This document shows positions 23,807 to 31,803 of a stretch of DNA of 56,799 nucleotides, piece after piece; the stretch's first letter is position 1, and each line of letters opens with the position of its first letter. Origin of the DNA: an uncultured Dorea sp. (lineage in GTDB: Bacteria; Bacillota; Clostridia; Lachnospirales; Lachnospiraceae); contig CAJTVY010000020.1 in NCBI GenBank assembly GCA_910579925.1, forward strand, positions 1 through 56,799. Direction: 5' to 3'. The translations under genes and the position numbers were made by a program. A model generated the notes under the pieces. That model saw only the letters and a list, made by a program, of their open reading frames with translations, did no database searches and had not been told where the DNA came from.

Positions 23807-24823
23807 ATGAAGAAAAAGATTTTAGCGGCTATCCTGTGTGTGGCAATGGTAGGAACCATGCTGATGGGATGTGCGGACGGAGGTTCTGAGAGCGGATCAG
23901 GCGGAGGCAGTTCAGATGGAGAATCCAAGGATTCTTACAAAGTAGGTATTACGATTCAGTCTCTGTCTAACGCTTACTGGGCAGGCGTTATGGGTAAGCT
24001 GGAAGAACTGCTGAAAGACAAGGGATGGGATTACACATTAGTCGACTGTGAAGACAACTCAGGAACACAGGTAGGACAGATCGAGAACTTTATCACATCC
24101 GGCTGCGACCTGATTATGGTACATCCATCTGATGCAGAAGCGGTTGAAGGTGTCTGCGGGGAGGCTTTGGACGCAGGTATCAAGGTTATGTGCTGGGACG
24201 ATCCGATGGAGAATACAACGGCAAACTGGGTTCTTGACAATGAAGTGCTTGGACAGGAGATCGGTAAGACGGCGGCAGAATTTATTAATGAGTACTTTAC
24301 GGCGGACGAGAAAGCACAGGTAACGGTAATCGGATATCCGTCTACGAAAGTTCTGAAGGAAAGAGCAGACGGTATCAAGAAGGGGCTGGAAGATAACTGT
24401 GAGGATAATTACGAGATTATTGCAGAGGTTGACGGACTTGAGGCTCCGGAAGCACAGACGAATGTAGAGACGGTTATGTCTGCACATCCGGATGCAAATA
24501 TATTCGTAGGCGTTGGCGCTGGCGCTATGATCGGTGCGAACGAGGCCCTTCTTGCAGAATTTGGCAAGGGAAAGATCCCGGAGAATTATGGCGTTATCAC
24601 GACAGACGTTACACAGCAGCAGCTTGATTCTCTGAAGTCAGGAGAAGAAGCGGTAAGAGCTATCGTTGGTTTTGAGGGTTCTAACTTAGATACAGCCCAG
24701 GCTTGTCTCGATATGTTTGAAAGAATTCTGTCCGGTGAAGATTTCTCATCAGAAAAGAATATTGTTCGTACGATTGGACCAATCACTGACGAGAATATTG
24801 ATAAGATTCTGGAAGGAATGTAA
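23807..24823 (+). CDS. Sugar ABC transporter substrate-binding lipoprotein (RbsB-like)
   Basis: A 338-residue extracellular binding protein of the ribose/galactose type (Peripla_BP_4). The signal peptide ends in lipobox LMGC with lipidated Cys22. A Gly/Ser-rich linker runs to about residue 43. The mature fold begins YKVGITIQSLSNAYWAGVMGK. Hinge and pocket regions include SGCDLIMVHPSDAEA, WDDPMENTTANWVLDN and DANIFVGVGAGAMIG. The start follows AAAGGAGG. It precedes matching ATPase and permease genes, and the strong hairpins on both sides fit the usual higher expression of the binding protein. The ligand is probably a pentose, hexose, ketose or polyol, given the neighbouring dehydrogenases and kinases. 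Confidence 0.9.
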   Translation: MKKKILAAILCVAMVGTMLMGCADGGSESGSGGGSSDGESKDSYKVGITIQSLSNAYWAGVMGKLEELLKDKGWDYTLVDCEDNSGTQVGQIENFITSGCDLIMVHPSDAEAVEGVCGEALDAGIKVMCWDDPMENTTANWVLDNEVLGQEIGKTAAEFINEYFTADEKAQVTVIGYPSTKVLKERADGIKKGLEDNCEDNYEIIAEVDGLEAPEAQTNVETVMSAHPDANIFVGVGAGAMIGANEALLAEFGKGKIPENYGVITTDVTQQQLDSLKSGEEAVRAIVGFEGSNLDTAQACLDMFERILSGEDFSSEKNIVRTIGPITDENIDKILEGM

Positions 24824-24850
24824 GATCCAGTATTGGTAACAGATTGATTT

Positions 24851-24872
24851 GGAGGCGGTAGCTGCCGTCTCC
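24851..24872 (+). other. Intercistronic stem-loop after the binding-protein gene
   Basis: GGAGGCGG and CCGTCTCC pair with a 6-base loop and one G-T pair. No T-run follows, so it is a likely mRNA stabiliser or partial terminator. Confidence 0.5.
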
Positions 24873-24876
24873 AAAA

Positions 24877-24942
24877 GTATACCCAAGGGCACACCGTAAT
24901 GCATGCCCTTCGGGCGGGGGGACTCCGTCCAATAAGGTATAC
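24877..24942 (+). ncRNA. Three-stem RNA element, copy C (upstream of the sugar ABC ATPase)
   Basis: GTATACC (24877-24883) pairs with GGTATAC (24936-24942). Inside are the conserved CCGTAAT (24894-24900), hairpin GCCC-TTC-GGGC (24905-24915) and hairpin GGAC-TCC-GTCC (24920-24930). An alternative perfect hairpin AAGGGCA/TGCCCTT (24885-24891/24904-24910) would disrupt the first hairpin, which is switch-like. It ends 22 bases before the first ATPase start codon. Confidence 0.45.
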
Positions 24943-24963
24943 CAAAAGGTATAATCACGGGGG

Positions 24964-26472
24964 ATGAATATGAGCGAAGAATATGTATTACAATTACAAC
25001 ATATAAGAAAAGAATACCCGGGTGTTGTTGCGCTGAAGGATGTCACATTGGAATTGAAAGCGGGCGAGATTCTGGCGCTGATCGGAGAAAATGGCGCTGG
25101 AAAATCTACGCTGATTAAGTGCTGCTCAGGAGCGGTCATTCCGACTTCTGGAAAGATTATCGTGAATGGCAAAGAATTTTCCAGTATGACCCCTCAGCTT
25201 GCGGCAGAAAATGGAATCGCAATTATTTACCAGGAATTTAATAACGTGAAGGAATTGTCGGCAGCGGAGAATCTGTTCCTGGGGCGTCCGATCAAGAAGG
25301 GGATTATTGTCGATAAAAAAGCCATGGAAGTGGAGGCTGCTAAAGCCTTTGAACAGTTACATATTAAGATTGATCCCAAGGTATTGATGAAGAATCTGAC
25401 GGTAGGTTATCAGCAGATGGTGGAGATTGCAAAGGCAATCCAGCAGAATGCCAGGATTCTGATTATGGACGAACCGTCTGCGCCATTGACCAGCGCAGAG
25501 GTAGAGAGTATGTTTGAGGTGGTGGAACTCCTAAGAAAACAAGGGGTATCCATTATCTATATATCGCACAGGCTGGAAGAGATTTATCGGCTTTCAGACC
25601 GTATCGTAGTAATCCGTGACGGCGAGTATGTGAAGACGCTGATTACAAAAGAGAGCCAGGTAGAAGAACTGATCCAGCTAATGGTTGGACGTGAACTGAC
25701 CGAGACGTATCCGCCAAGAGGCGATTGTATTGATAATAATGAAGTTGTATTGGAATTGAAAGATCTGACTGGAAACGGCGATAAGAACATCAGTCTGAAA
25801 CTCCATAAGGGCGAGATTCTTGGGTTAGGCGGCCTGGTTGGAGCAGGACGTACAGAACTGGCAGAGATGATTTTTGGAGCCGTGCCAAAACAGTCGGGGC
25901 AGATGATATATAAGGGGAAGGAGATCGCCCCTAAGAGTCCCAGAGAAGCGATTGATCTTGGAATTGCCCTTGTGCCGGAAGATCGTAAGCGTCATGGAGC
26001 AATGCTTGGAGTTTCGATCAAGAATAATATCAATATGCCAATATACGAAAGAAACTCCCATTTTAGTGTCGTTGATGCAAAAAAAGAAATGGAAATCGCG
26101 GAAAAATATCGGGAAAACATGGCGATAAAAACGCCCACTCTGCATCAGCTTGTGAAAAACTTAAGCGGCGGAAATCAGCAGAAAGTAATTCTTGGAAGAT
26201 GGATGGCAGCCAATTCTGAACTGATTATCTTTGACGAGCCTACCAGGGGTATCGACGTAGGCGCAAAGTATGAGATCTATAAATTAATGAATGATCTGGT
26301 AGAGAAGGAAGGAAAGTCGATTCTTATGATTTCTTCTGAGATGGAAGAACTGATGGGGATGTCCGACAGGATTCTTGTATTAGCCGAAGGCGATATGACC
26401 GGTGAACTTAGAAAGGAAGAGTTCAGCCAGGAGACGATCATGACATATGCATCGGCAGCGGCGAATGAATAG
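24964..26472 (+). CDS. Sugar ABC transporter ATP-binding protein (RbsA/MglA-like)
   Basis: A 502-residue double-NBD ATPase of the ribose/galactose importer type. NBD1 has Walker A GENGAGKST, signature and Walker B region ILIMDEPSAPLT, and H-loop YISHR. NBD2 has the degenerate Walker A GLVGAGRTEL, signature LSGGNQQKVILGRW and Walker B IIFDEPTRGIDVG, as expected for this family. The ATG at 24964 is given, but the ATG two codons later (24970) is better spaced from the upstream GGGGG and may be the true start. It follows a structured RNA element and is 14 bases from the permease. Confidence 0.9.
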   Translation: MNMSEEYVLQLQHIRKEYPGVVALKDVTLELKAGEILALIGENGAGKSTLIKCCSGAVIPTSGKIIVNGKEFSSMTPQLAAENGIAIIYQEFNNVKELSAAENLFLGRPIKKGIIVDKKAMEVEAAKAFEQLHIKIDPKVLMKNLTVGYQQMVEIAKAIQQNARILIMDEPSAPLTSAEVESMFEVVELLRKQGVSIIYISHRLEEIYRLSDRIVVIRDGEYVKTLITKESQVEELIQLMVGRELTETYPPRGDCIDNNEVVLELKDLTGNGDKNISLKLHKGEILGLGGLVGAGRTELAEMIFGAVPKQSGQMIYKGKEIAPKSPREAIDLGIALVPEDRKRHGAMLGVSIKNNINMPIYERNSHFSVVDAKKEMEIAEKYRENMAIKTPTLHQLVKNLSGGNQQKVILGRWMAANSELIIFDEPTRGIDVGAKYEIYKLMNDLVEKEGKSILMISSEMEELMGMSDRILVLAEGDMTGELRKEEFSQETIMTYASAAANE

Positions 26473-26486
26473 GGAGGGGGAGACCA

Positions 26487-27437
26487 ATGAAAGAAAATAA
26501 AGTAGCAAATATTATTAAAAGTCAGGCGATCTGGGTCGTATTTATCGTACTTGTACTGGCGTTTACGGTTGCTAATCCAAGATTTATTACGGCAAGCAAT
26601 CTGCTGATCATGCTGCGTCAGGTAGCTGTGTGGGGGATTGCGTCCGTTGGTATGACATTCGTTATCCTGCTGGGTGATATTGATCTGGCCACGGGTTCTA
26701 TTATAACCTTTGTAAACGTATTATGTTCCTATCTGATGGTGAACATGGGCGTTCCGATGGCGCTGGCAATCGTCATTACGCTGGCGGCTTCTACGGCGAT
26801 TGGCCTGCTGAATGGTTTTATGGTATCAACAATCGGTATCCCTGCGCTGATTGCAACATTTGCAACACAGACGGCTTTTTCGGGTATTGCGCTGATTCTT
26901 TGCGCTGGCCAGCCAATTAATGGTTTTACGGAGACGTTCAAGATTTTTGGACAGGGTAAGATTGGACCTGTGCCGGTTCCGGTTATTATTATGATTCTTT
27001 GTTTTGTGCTGGGGGCGTTTATTCTGAATAAGACCTATTTCGGACGGTATTTCTATGCGGTCGGCGGAAATATTGAGGCGGCAAGGCTTTCCGGTATCCG
27101 TACGGGACGGGTGAAATATCTGGTATTTGCTTTGTCTGGTTTCTTTGCAGGTCTGGCAGGCCTGGTGCTTTTGTCAAGAACCAATTCCGGTATGGGAAAT
27201 GCGGGCCTTGGATACGAATTTAAAGTCATTACCTGTGTTGTTCTGGGCGGTGTTTCCGTGTCTGGAGGATATGGAAGAATGTCTGGAGTCGTTGCTGGTA
27301 CATTTATTATCGGCGCTTTACAGAATGGTATGGTGCTTATGAATCTGAATACCTGGATTCAGGATATTGTACTGGGTATTGTTCTGGTACTTGCGGTTGG
27401 ATTCGACTGCCTGCAGAAGAAGAAACAGACGAATTAA
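26487..27437 (+). CDS. Sugar ABC transporter permease (RbsC-like)
   Basis: A 316-residue integral membrane protein with eight to ten hydrophobic segments, of the BPD_transp_2 family (RbsC/MglC). Family landmarks are GMTFVILLGDIDLATGSI, GLLNGFMVSTIGIPALIATFAT, GGNIEAARLSGIRTGRVKYLVFALSGFFAGLAG and KVITCVVLGGVSVSGGYGRMSGVVAGTF near the C-terminus. The start follows AGGGAGGGGGAG. It pairs with the adjacent ATPase and binding protein. The terminator at 27447 ends the importer operon. Confidence 0.92.
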   Translation: MKENKVANIIKSQAIWVVFIVLVLAFTVANPRFITASNLLIMLRQVAVWGIASVGMTFVILLGDIDLATGSIITFVNVLCSYLMVNMGVPMALAIVITLAASTAIGLLNGFMVSTIGIPALIATFATQTAFSGIALILCAGQPINGFTETFKIFGQGKIGPVPVPVIIMILCFVLGAFILNKTYFGRYFYAVGGNIEAARLSGIRTGRVKYLVFALSGFFAGLAGLVLLSRTNSGMGNAGLGYEFKVITCVVLGGVSVSGGYGRMSGVVAGTFIIGALQNGMVLMNLNTWIQDIVLGIVLVLAVGFDCLQKKKQTN

Positions 27438-27446
27438 GGAAGCTTT

Positions 27447-27487
27447 AAAATCCTGGTAAATTCAAGAATTTACTGGGATTTTTTTCA
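27447..27487 (+). terminator. Terminator after the sugar ABC permease
   Basis: ATCCTGGTAAATTC and GAATTTACTGGGAT form a long stem followed by TTTTTTT. Confidence 0.88.
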
Positions 27488-27547
27488 AAAAAAGGTTTAT
27501 AATGAGATGAGACATAAATAGAAATATGTTTTTAGGAGGTAATGCTT

Positions 27548-28570
27548 ATGAAGGCAGCAGTGTATCATGGTCCCCAGGATCTGAGAGTAGAAGAAGTACC
27601 TGTAAGGGAACTAAAGGACAATGAAGTAATGATTCAGGTAAAATATTGCGGCGTGTGCGGTACGGACATGCATATTTTTAACGGTGACGGAGGCTCTTTC
27701 GAGGTACATCCGCCGCTGATTCCAGGACATGAATTCGCAGGTGTGGTAGCGAAAGTTGGTTCTGCGGTTACAACGGTGAAGGAAGGCGACCGGGTAAGCG
27801 GCGACCCGAACGACATGTGCGGGGAGTGTTATTTCTGTAAGAATGCGATGCAGCATTTCTGTACCAATAATATCGGCGTAGGAACCACGGTTGACGGTGG
27901 ATTTGCCGAGTATGTGATTATGCGCGAGAAACAGGTGTATAAGTTCTCTGAGAATCTGAGCTTTAAAGAAGCCGCAATGGCTGAACCAATTTCCTGCTGT
28001 CTGCATGGGATCGACCTGTGTAATATCAGATCCGGCTGTACAGTGCTTGTCATGGGCGGTGGTCCGATCGGTATGATTATGATGCAGCTTGCAAAGAACG
28101 CAGGCGCGGCAAGGGTGATCATGTCTGAACCAGTGGAAGAAAAGCGGGAACTGGCGCTTAAGCTCGGAGCTACCAAGACGATTAATCCCATCGAGGAGGA
28201 CGTGCAGACGGTACTGGCAGATTACTGTGAGAATGTTGACGTGGTGATTGAATGTGTGGGCAACATCCATACACAGGAGGATGCGGTGAAATTCGCAGGA
28301 AAAGGTGCAACGGTTATGTATTTTGGACTTGCGTCGCCGGACGAGGCTTATCCGCTGAAGCCGGATGATGTGTTCAAGAAAGAACTTACGATTACGTCCT
28401 CGTTCATCAATCCATATACCTTTGAGCGCGCGATCCGAGTACTGGAGTCAGGAATGATTGATCTTGAGAGCCTGATCACGAATGTGGTTCCTCTTGACGA
28501 TATTGTGGATGTGTTCACAAAGCCGGAGTACCGCAGGGCGGGGAAGGCAATGATTAAGATTGGGGATTAG
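27548..28570 (+). CDS. Zinc-dependent alcohol/polyol dehydrogenase
   Basis: A 340-residue medium-chain dehydrogenase distinct from the one at 20046. Catalytic zinc residues are in CGVCGTDMHIFN and GHEFAGVVAKVG. Structural zinc cysteines are in DMCGECYFCKNAMQHFC. The NAD site is VLVMGGGPIGMIMMQLA. The ATG at 27548 is preferred over 27542 because AGGAGGT ends only 1-2 bases before the latter. It stands alone between the importer terminator and a terminator shared with the convergent AraC gene. It probably oxidises a polyol or reduces a ketose in the same regulon. The substrate cannot be read from sequence. Confidence 0.83.
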   Translation: MKAAVYHGPQDLRVEEVPVRELKDNEVMIQVKYCGVCGTDMHIFNGDGGSFEVHPPLIPGHEFAGVVAKVGSAVTTVKEGDRVSGDPNDMCGECYFCKNAMQHFCTNNIGVGTTVDGGFAEYVIMREKQVYKFSENLSFKEAAMAEPISCCLHGIDLCNIRSGCTVLVMGGGPIGMIMMQLAKNAGAARVIMSEPVEEKRELALKLGATKTINPIEEDVQTVLADYCENVDVVIECVGNIHTQEDAVKFAGKGATVMYFGLASPDEAYPLKPDDVFKKELTITSSFINPYTFERAIRVLESGMIDLESLITNVVPLDDIVDVFTKPEYRRAGKAMIKIGD

Positions 28571-28600
28571 AATATGCCGTCTGGCATCTGCCAATATCCC

Positions 28601-28644
28601 GGGATACTGCAAAACTGTGTTTCTGCGGTATACCCGGGATATGA
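28601..28644. terminator. Bidirectional terminator between the dehydrogenase and the AraC gene
   Basis: ATATCCCGGGATAC and GTATACCCGGGATAT with inner GCA/TGC pairing form a long stem between convergent genes. T-runs are weak on both sides. Confidence 0.6.
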
Positions 28645-28648
28645 TTGT

Positions 28649-29557
28649 TTATGGAGATTCTGTTCCTGCCGAACGTTTCCGGTATTCCGACGGCGTACAT
28701 CCATGAACTTCTCGAAAAGATTTTGCAAAATAGCTCATCTCTGAAAATCCACACTGAATTCCGATATCTATAATCTTATCATCTGTAGTTTCCAGTAATT
28801 TTTCCGCCTGATGTATGCGAAAATGTCTGAGATACTGACCGGGCGTTCTGCCGATAGAACTTTGGAAGCAGCGCAGGGCCTCGCTGACACTGATGGAAGC
28901 GCTGGCTGCGACCTGGCCGATCGTAACCGACTCAGAATAATGAGTGTGAATATACGCAAGCATGGCTTTCATCCGTTCGCTGTTGCGAAGAGATCTGGGG
29001 GAGGGGCTGGCAGGTGCGGGCGGATTGCGGGTGATCAGTGTATAGAGCACATGGGACATCTCTTCGCGTATCAGAAACTCGTATCCATAGTCCTCGGACA
29101 TGTGAATCTTCCAGGTTCGTTCGAGTGAGTCAAGGACATCCCTCTGCCATGTAACCGCCTGATCCAGGCAAATGCTGTCTGCGCTGGCATTTTCAAGAAA
29201 TGGGTGAATATATTTCTGCCAGTAGATCGTATCCTGACCGCCGCCGATCAGACGAGGGTGGAATATGACTGAATGGAGGCGGGAAATCTTTCTGCGTGCA
29301 TTCCCGATGGAATGGAGCACGCCGGAATTCACGAAGATTCCGTCGCCTTCTGATATGATGTAACAGTTATTCCCGGCTTTGATGTCGGCCGCTCCGTCAA
29401 TAACGCGAATCAGTTCCCATTCATCATGCCAGTGCCAGGGAAGGTCGTCGTAGCGAAGACAGTCCTCATAACATGCCGATGGAAAGAGAGAAGAGCCGAA
29501 GGTTGTCAGTTCCCGCCCTTGTGAACTTATGCGGATCGGACACATAGATAATTCCAT
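28649..29557 (-). CDS. AraC family transcriptional regulator
   Basis: A 302-residue regulator with an N-terminal cupin sensor (LPWHWHDEWELIRVIDGAADIKAGN, then GDGIFVNSGVLHSIGNA) and a C-terminal double helix-turn-helix (about residues 200-300: VTIGQVAASASISVSEALRCFQSSIGRTPGQYLRHFRIHQAEKLL, then IDIGIQCGFSEMSYFAKSFREVHGCTPSEYR). The start ATG follows GAAAGGAGGTC. It is divergent from the MFS transporter gene 150 bases away, so it likely controls that promoter in response to a sugar. The sensor domain resembles those of AraC/RhaS-type sugar regulators. Confidence 0.87.
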   Translation of the reverse strand: MELSMCPIRISSQGRELTTFGSSLFPSACYEDCLRYDDLPWHWHDEWELIRVIDGAADIKAGNNCYIISEGDGIFVNSGVLHSIGNARRKISRLHSVIFHPRLIGGGQDTIYWQKYIHPFLENASADSICLDQAVTWQRDVLDSLERTWKIHMSEDYGYEFLIREEMSHVLYTLITRNPPAPASPSPRSLRNSERMKAMLAYIHTHYSESVTIGQVAASASISVSEALRCFQSSIGRTPGQYLRHFRIHQAEKLLETTDDKIIDIGIQCGFSEMSYFAKSFREVHGCTPSEYRKRSAGTESP

Positions 29558-29650
29558 GGGGGAGACCTCCTTTCATAAATAGCCAATACGGATTTTTGGC
29601 GAAATAATCATATAAATTGGGGATAAAATAATATAAATAATATTTTTTTG

Positions 29651-29668
29651 ATGATAAAATTATATCAT
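29651..29668. promoter_or_regulatory. Operator-like inverted repeat between the AraC and MFS genes
   Basis: ATGATA and TATCAT are separated by AAATTA in the divergent intergenic region. It is a candidate activator or repressor site, supported by symmetry and position only. Confidence 0.35.
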
Positions 29669-29709
29669 AAGCCGGTTTATTACACAATAGGAAAGAGAGG
29701 GTTCGATTT

Positions 29710-30897
29710 ATGAAGGCAAATATGGGAAAGCGTCAGATCTGGGTGATAACGGTGGGATGCTTCTTAAGTTACTTTTTGTTTGGGCTGATTGACAATATGA
29801 AAGGGCAGACGCTGCCTGCGCTGATGGATGACGTAGGATGTGGCTATTCTATAGGTGGAACAATTGTATTCAGCGAATACACCGGCTTCTTTATTGCGGC
29901 TTTTATTGCGGGGATCCTTGCGGATTATTTCGGAAAGAAATCAACGCTTATCATAGCCGGCGTGTGTCTGACGACGGGCGTGGCCGGATACGCAGGCTCC
30001 ACTTCGCTTATTATGATGTCATGGTTTATTTTTCTGATCGGGCTTGGGCTTGGAATGCTGGAACTTGGAGGAAGCAATATGATATCGGGAATTCATGATA
30101 CAAAGAAAACGGGGTACTATCTGAACCTTTTGAATGCATTCTATGGAGTGGGAGCCGTCCTTACGCCTGTGGCGGCAGGAGCAATGCTGGATAGCGGGCT
30201 TTCCTGGAGGAAGGTTTACCGGATCAGCCTGGCTGTTATTATTCCGGTTCTGCTATATTTTATTCTGATGAAATGTCCGGACGAAGAGAGGACCGGCAAG
30301 ACCGCCGGCGGCGTCCGCATAGGGGAGGTGATCAGGCATATTTCAAGGAAAGAAGTATGGATGATGTTTGTCTTTATCTTCGCTTATGTAGCGGCAGAGA
30401 TTGCGGTGGCGACATGGTTTGTAGAGTTCCTTAGGACGGAGAAAGGAGTCGGAGGCGTGCAAAGTGCGGTCTGCTTTTCCGGTTATTTTGTACTAATGAT
30501 GGCAGGAAGGCTGGCAGGAAGCCTTTTTGTAGACCGGGTGGGGCATTTAAGAAGTCTGATGATATTTACGGTGGCTGCAATCGTCTGCCTTAGCCTGGGA
30601 GCGTTGGGAAAAGCCTGGATGACCTGGATGCTGGTTTTTGTTGGTTTTGGTTTTTCTGTTATCTTTCCTACGGCAACCGCCATCGTTTCAAAGATTCCTT
30701 CCGAGAGTCCGGGAACAATGCTCGGGATCTTCTTTGCCTGCGGAGGACTTGGCGGAATGGCTGGTCCGTGGCTTGTTGGAATTGTGAATGAAATGTTCGG
30801 GTTAAAGTCGGGAATGATGGTTAATGTGGGATATTGTGTGGTGATGCTGATGATTCTAATCTATTTATATCGAGAAAACAATAAAAAACAACAATAA
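29710..30897 (+). CDS. MFS transporter (FucP/sugar permease-like)
   Basis: A 395-residue protein with about 12 hydrophobic segments, split into two six-helix halves with a central charged loop (MKCPDEERTGKTAGG, about residues 193-207). The A-loop-like GILADYFGKKSTLI follows helix 2, and the matching GSLFVDRVGHLRSL follows helix 8. Intragenic similarity and GPWLVGIVNEMFG fit the fucose permease/Bacillus YfkF-like MFS subgroup. The start follows GAAAGAGAGGG. It lies immediately upstream of the DeoR regulator and aldolase operon and is divergent from AraC. It is therefore inferred to import the sugar or polyol metabolised by the GatYZ cluster. Confidence 0.83.
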   Translation: MKANMGKRQIWVITVGCFLSYFLFGLIDNMKGQTLPALMDDVGCGYSIGGTIVFSEYTGFFIAAFIAGILADYFGKKSTLIIAGVCLTTGVAGYAGSTSLIMMSWFIFLIGLGLGMLELGGSNMISGIHDTKKTGYYLNLLNAFYGVGAVLTPVAAGAMLDSGLSWRKVYRISLAVIIPVLLYFILMKCPDEERTGKTAGGVRIGEVIRHISRKEVWMMFVFIFAYVAAEIAVATWFVEFLRTEKGVGGVQSAVCFSGYFVLMMAGRLAGSLFVDRVGHLRSLMIFTVAAIVCLSLGALGKAWMTWMLVFVGFGFSVIFPTATAIVSKIPSESPGTMLGIFFACGGLGGMAGPWLVGIVNEMFGLKSGMMVNVGYCVVMLMILIYLYRENNKKQQ

Positions 30898-30902
30898 AAT
30901 GG

Positions 30903-30950
30903 TTGACTTATGTTGTTTTTGGTGGTACTATTATTTCGTAAACAACATAA
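30903..30950 (+). promoter_or_regulatory. Promoter and DeoR operator of the aldolase operon
   Basis: TTGACT (30903-30908) and TACTAT (30926-30931) have 17-base spacing. A perfect 11-bp inverted repeat flanks the -10 element: TTATGTTGTTT (30908-30918) and AAACAACATAA (30940-30950). A regulator bound there would block transcription, fitting autorepression by the DeoR protein encoded next. Confidence 0.7.
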
Positions 30951-30994
30951 AACAAATAAAATCCACTAAAACAAACATGAAAAGAGGTGCTGGA

Positions 30995-31774
30995 ATGTTA
31001 GCCATAGAGAGACGCAATGAGATCCTGGAAAGACTACAGAAAGAAAAAAGGGTTGTAGTCAGTGAATTAAGCCAGCTTTATCAAGTGACGGAAGAGACGA
31101 TACGCCGTGATCTGGAGAAGCTTGAGAATGACGGGCTTGCAATTAAGAGTTATGGCGGTGCGGTTCTGAATGAGCAGAACATCTTTGGCCTTCCATTTGA
31201 TATACGCAAGAACCAGTGTGTGGCAGAGAAGCAGAAGATTGCAGCTCTGGCCGCCGGCCTGGTGAATGACGGAGATTCTGTCATGCTGGACGTCAGTTCT
31301 ACGGCCGTCTATGTGGTGAAGGAACTGAAGAAGAAGGAGAAGCTGACCGTGATTACGAACTCTGTGGATATTATCGTGGAACTTTATGATATGCCGGGAT
31401 GGACGGTCATCTCTACAGGCGGCACCCTCGTTGCAACAGGCGGCGCGGCCGGCGCAAGATCGGTTGCCCTCGGCGGACCCCATACGGATGAAGTACTTGC
31501 TTCTTATCATGTAGATAAGGCGATCGTATCCTGTAAAGGACTGGACCTTGAGAGTGGGATCACAGATTACGTGGAGCAGGATGCAAGCAGTAAGCGGATG
31601 ATGCTGCGGGCGGCGCGGGAGAGGATTCTGGCTGCGGACTATACAAAGTTTGATACGACGGCATTTACGAAGGTGGCGGACTGGTCTGCGTTTACAAAGG
31701 TGGTAACAGACCGGAAACCAGATGGTAAGTGGCTTGATGAGTTTGAAAGACAACGGATTGAATGCGTATTTTAA
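30995..31774 (+). CDS. DeoR family transcriptional regulator
   Basis: A 259-residue sugar-operon repressor. The N-terminal helix-turn-helix (about residues 1-60) is the classic DeoR signature: RRNEILERLQKEKRVVVSELSQLYQVTEETIRRDLEKLENDGL. The C-terminal DeoRC sensor domain includes DSVMLDVSSTAVYVVKEL, VITNSVDIIVEL, and D-Y-x-K-F-like AADYTKFDTTAFTKV. The ATG at 30995 follows AAAGAGGTG; the longer frame overlaps the promoter. It sits first in the GatZ/GatY/kinase/dehydrogenase operon and probably responds to a phosphorylated sugar intermediate. Confidence 0.9.
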   Translation: MLAIERRNEILERLQKEKRVVVSELSQLYQVTEETIRRDLEKLENDGLAIKSYGGAVLNEQNIFGLPFDIRKNQCVAEKQKIAALAAGLVNDGDSVMLDVSSTAVYVVKELKKKEKLTVITNSVDIIVELYDMPGWTVISTGGTLVATGGAAGARSVALGGPHTDEVLASYHVDKAIVSCKGLDLESGITDYVEQDASSKRMMLRAARERILAADYTKFDTTAFTKVADWSAFTKVVTDRKPDGKWLDEFERQRIECVF

Positions 31775-31803
31775 TAAAGTGATGAGAAAGAGGTAGAAAT
31801 GTC

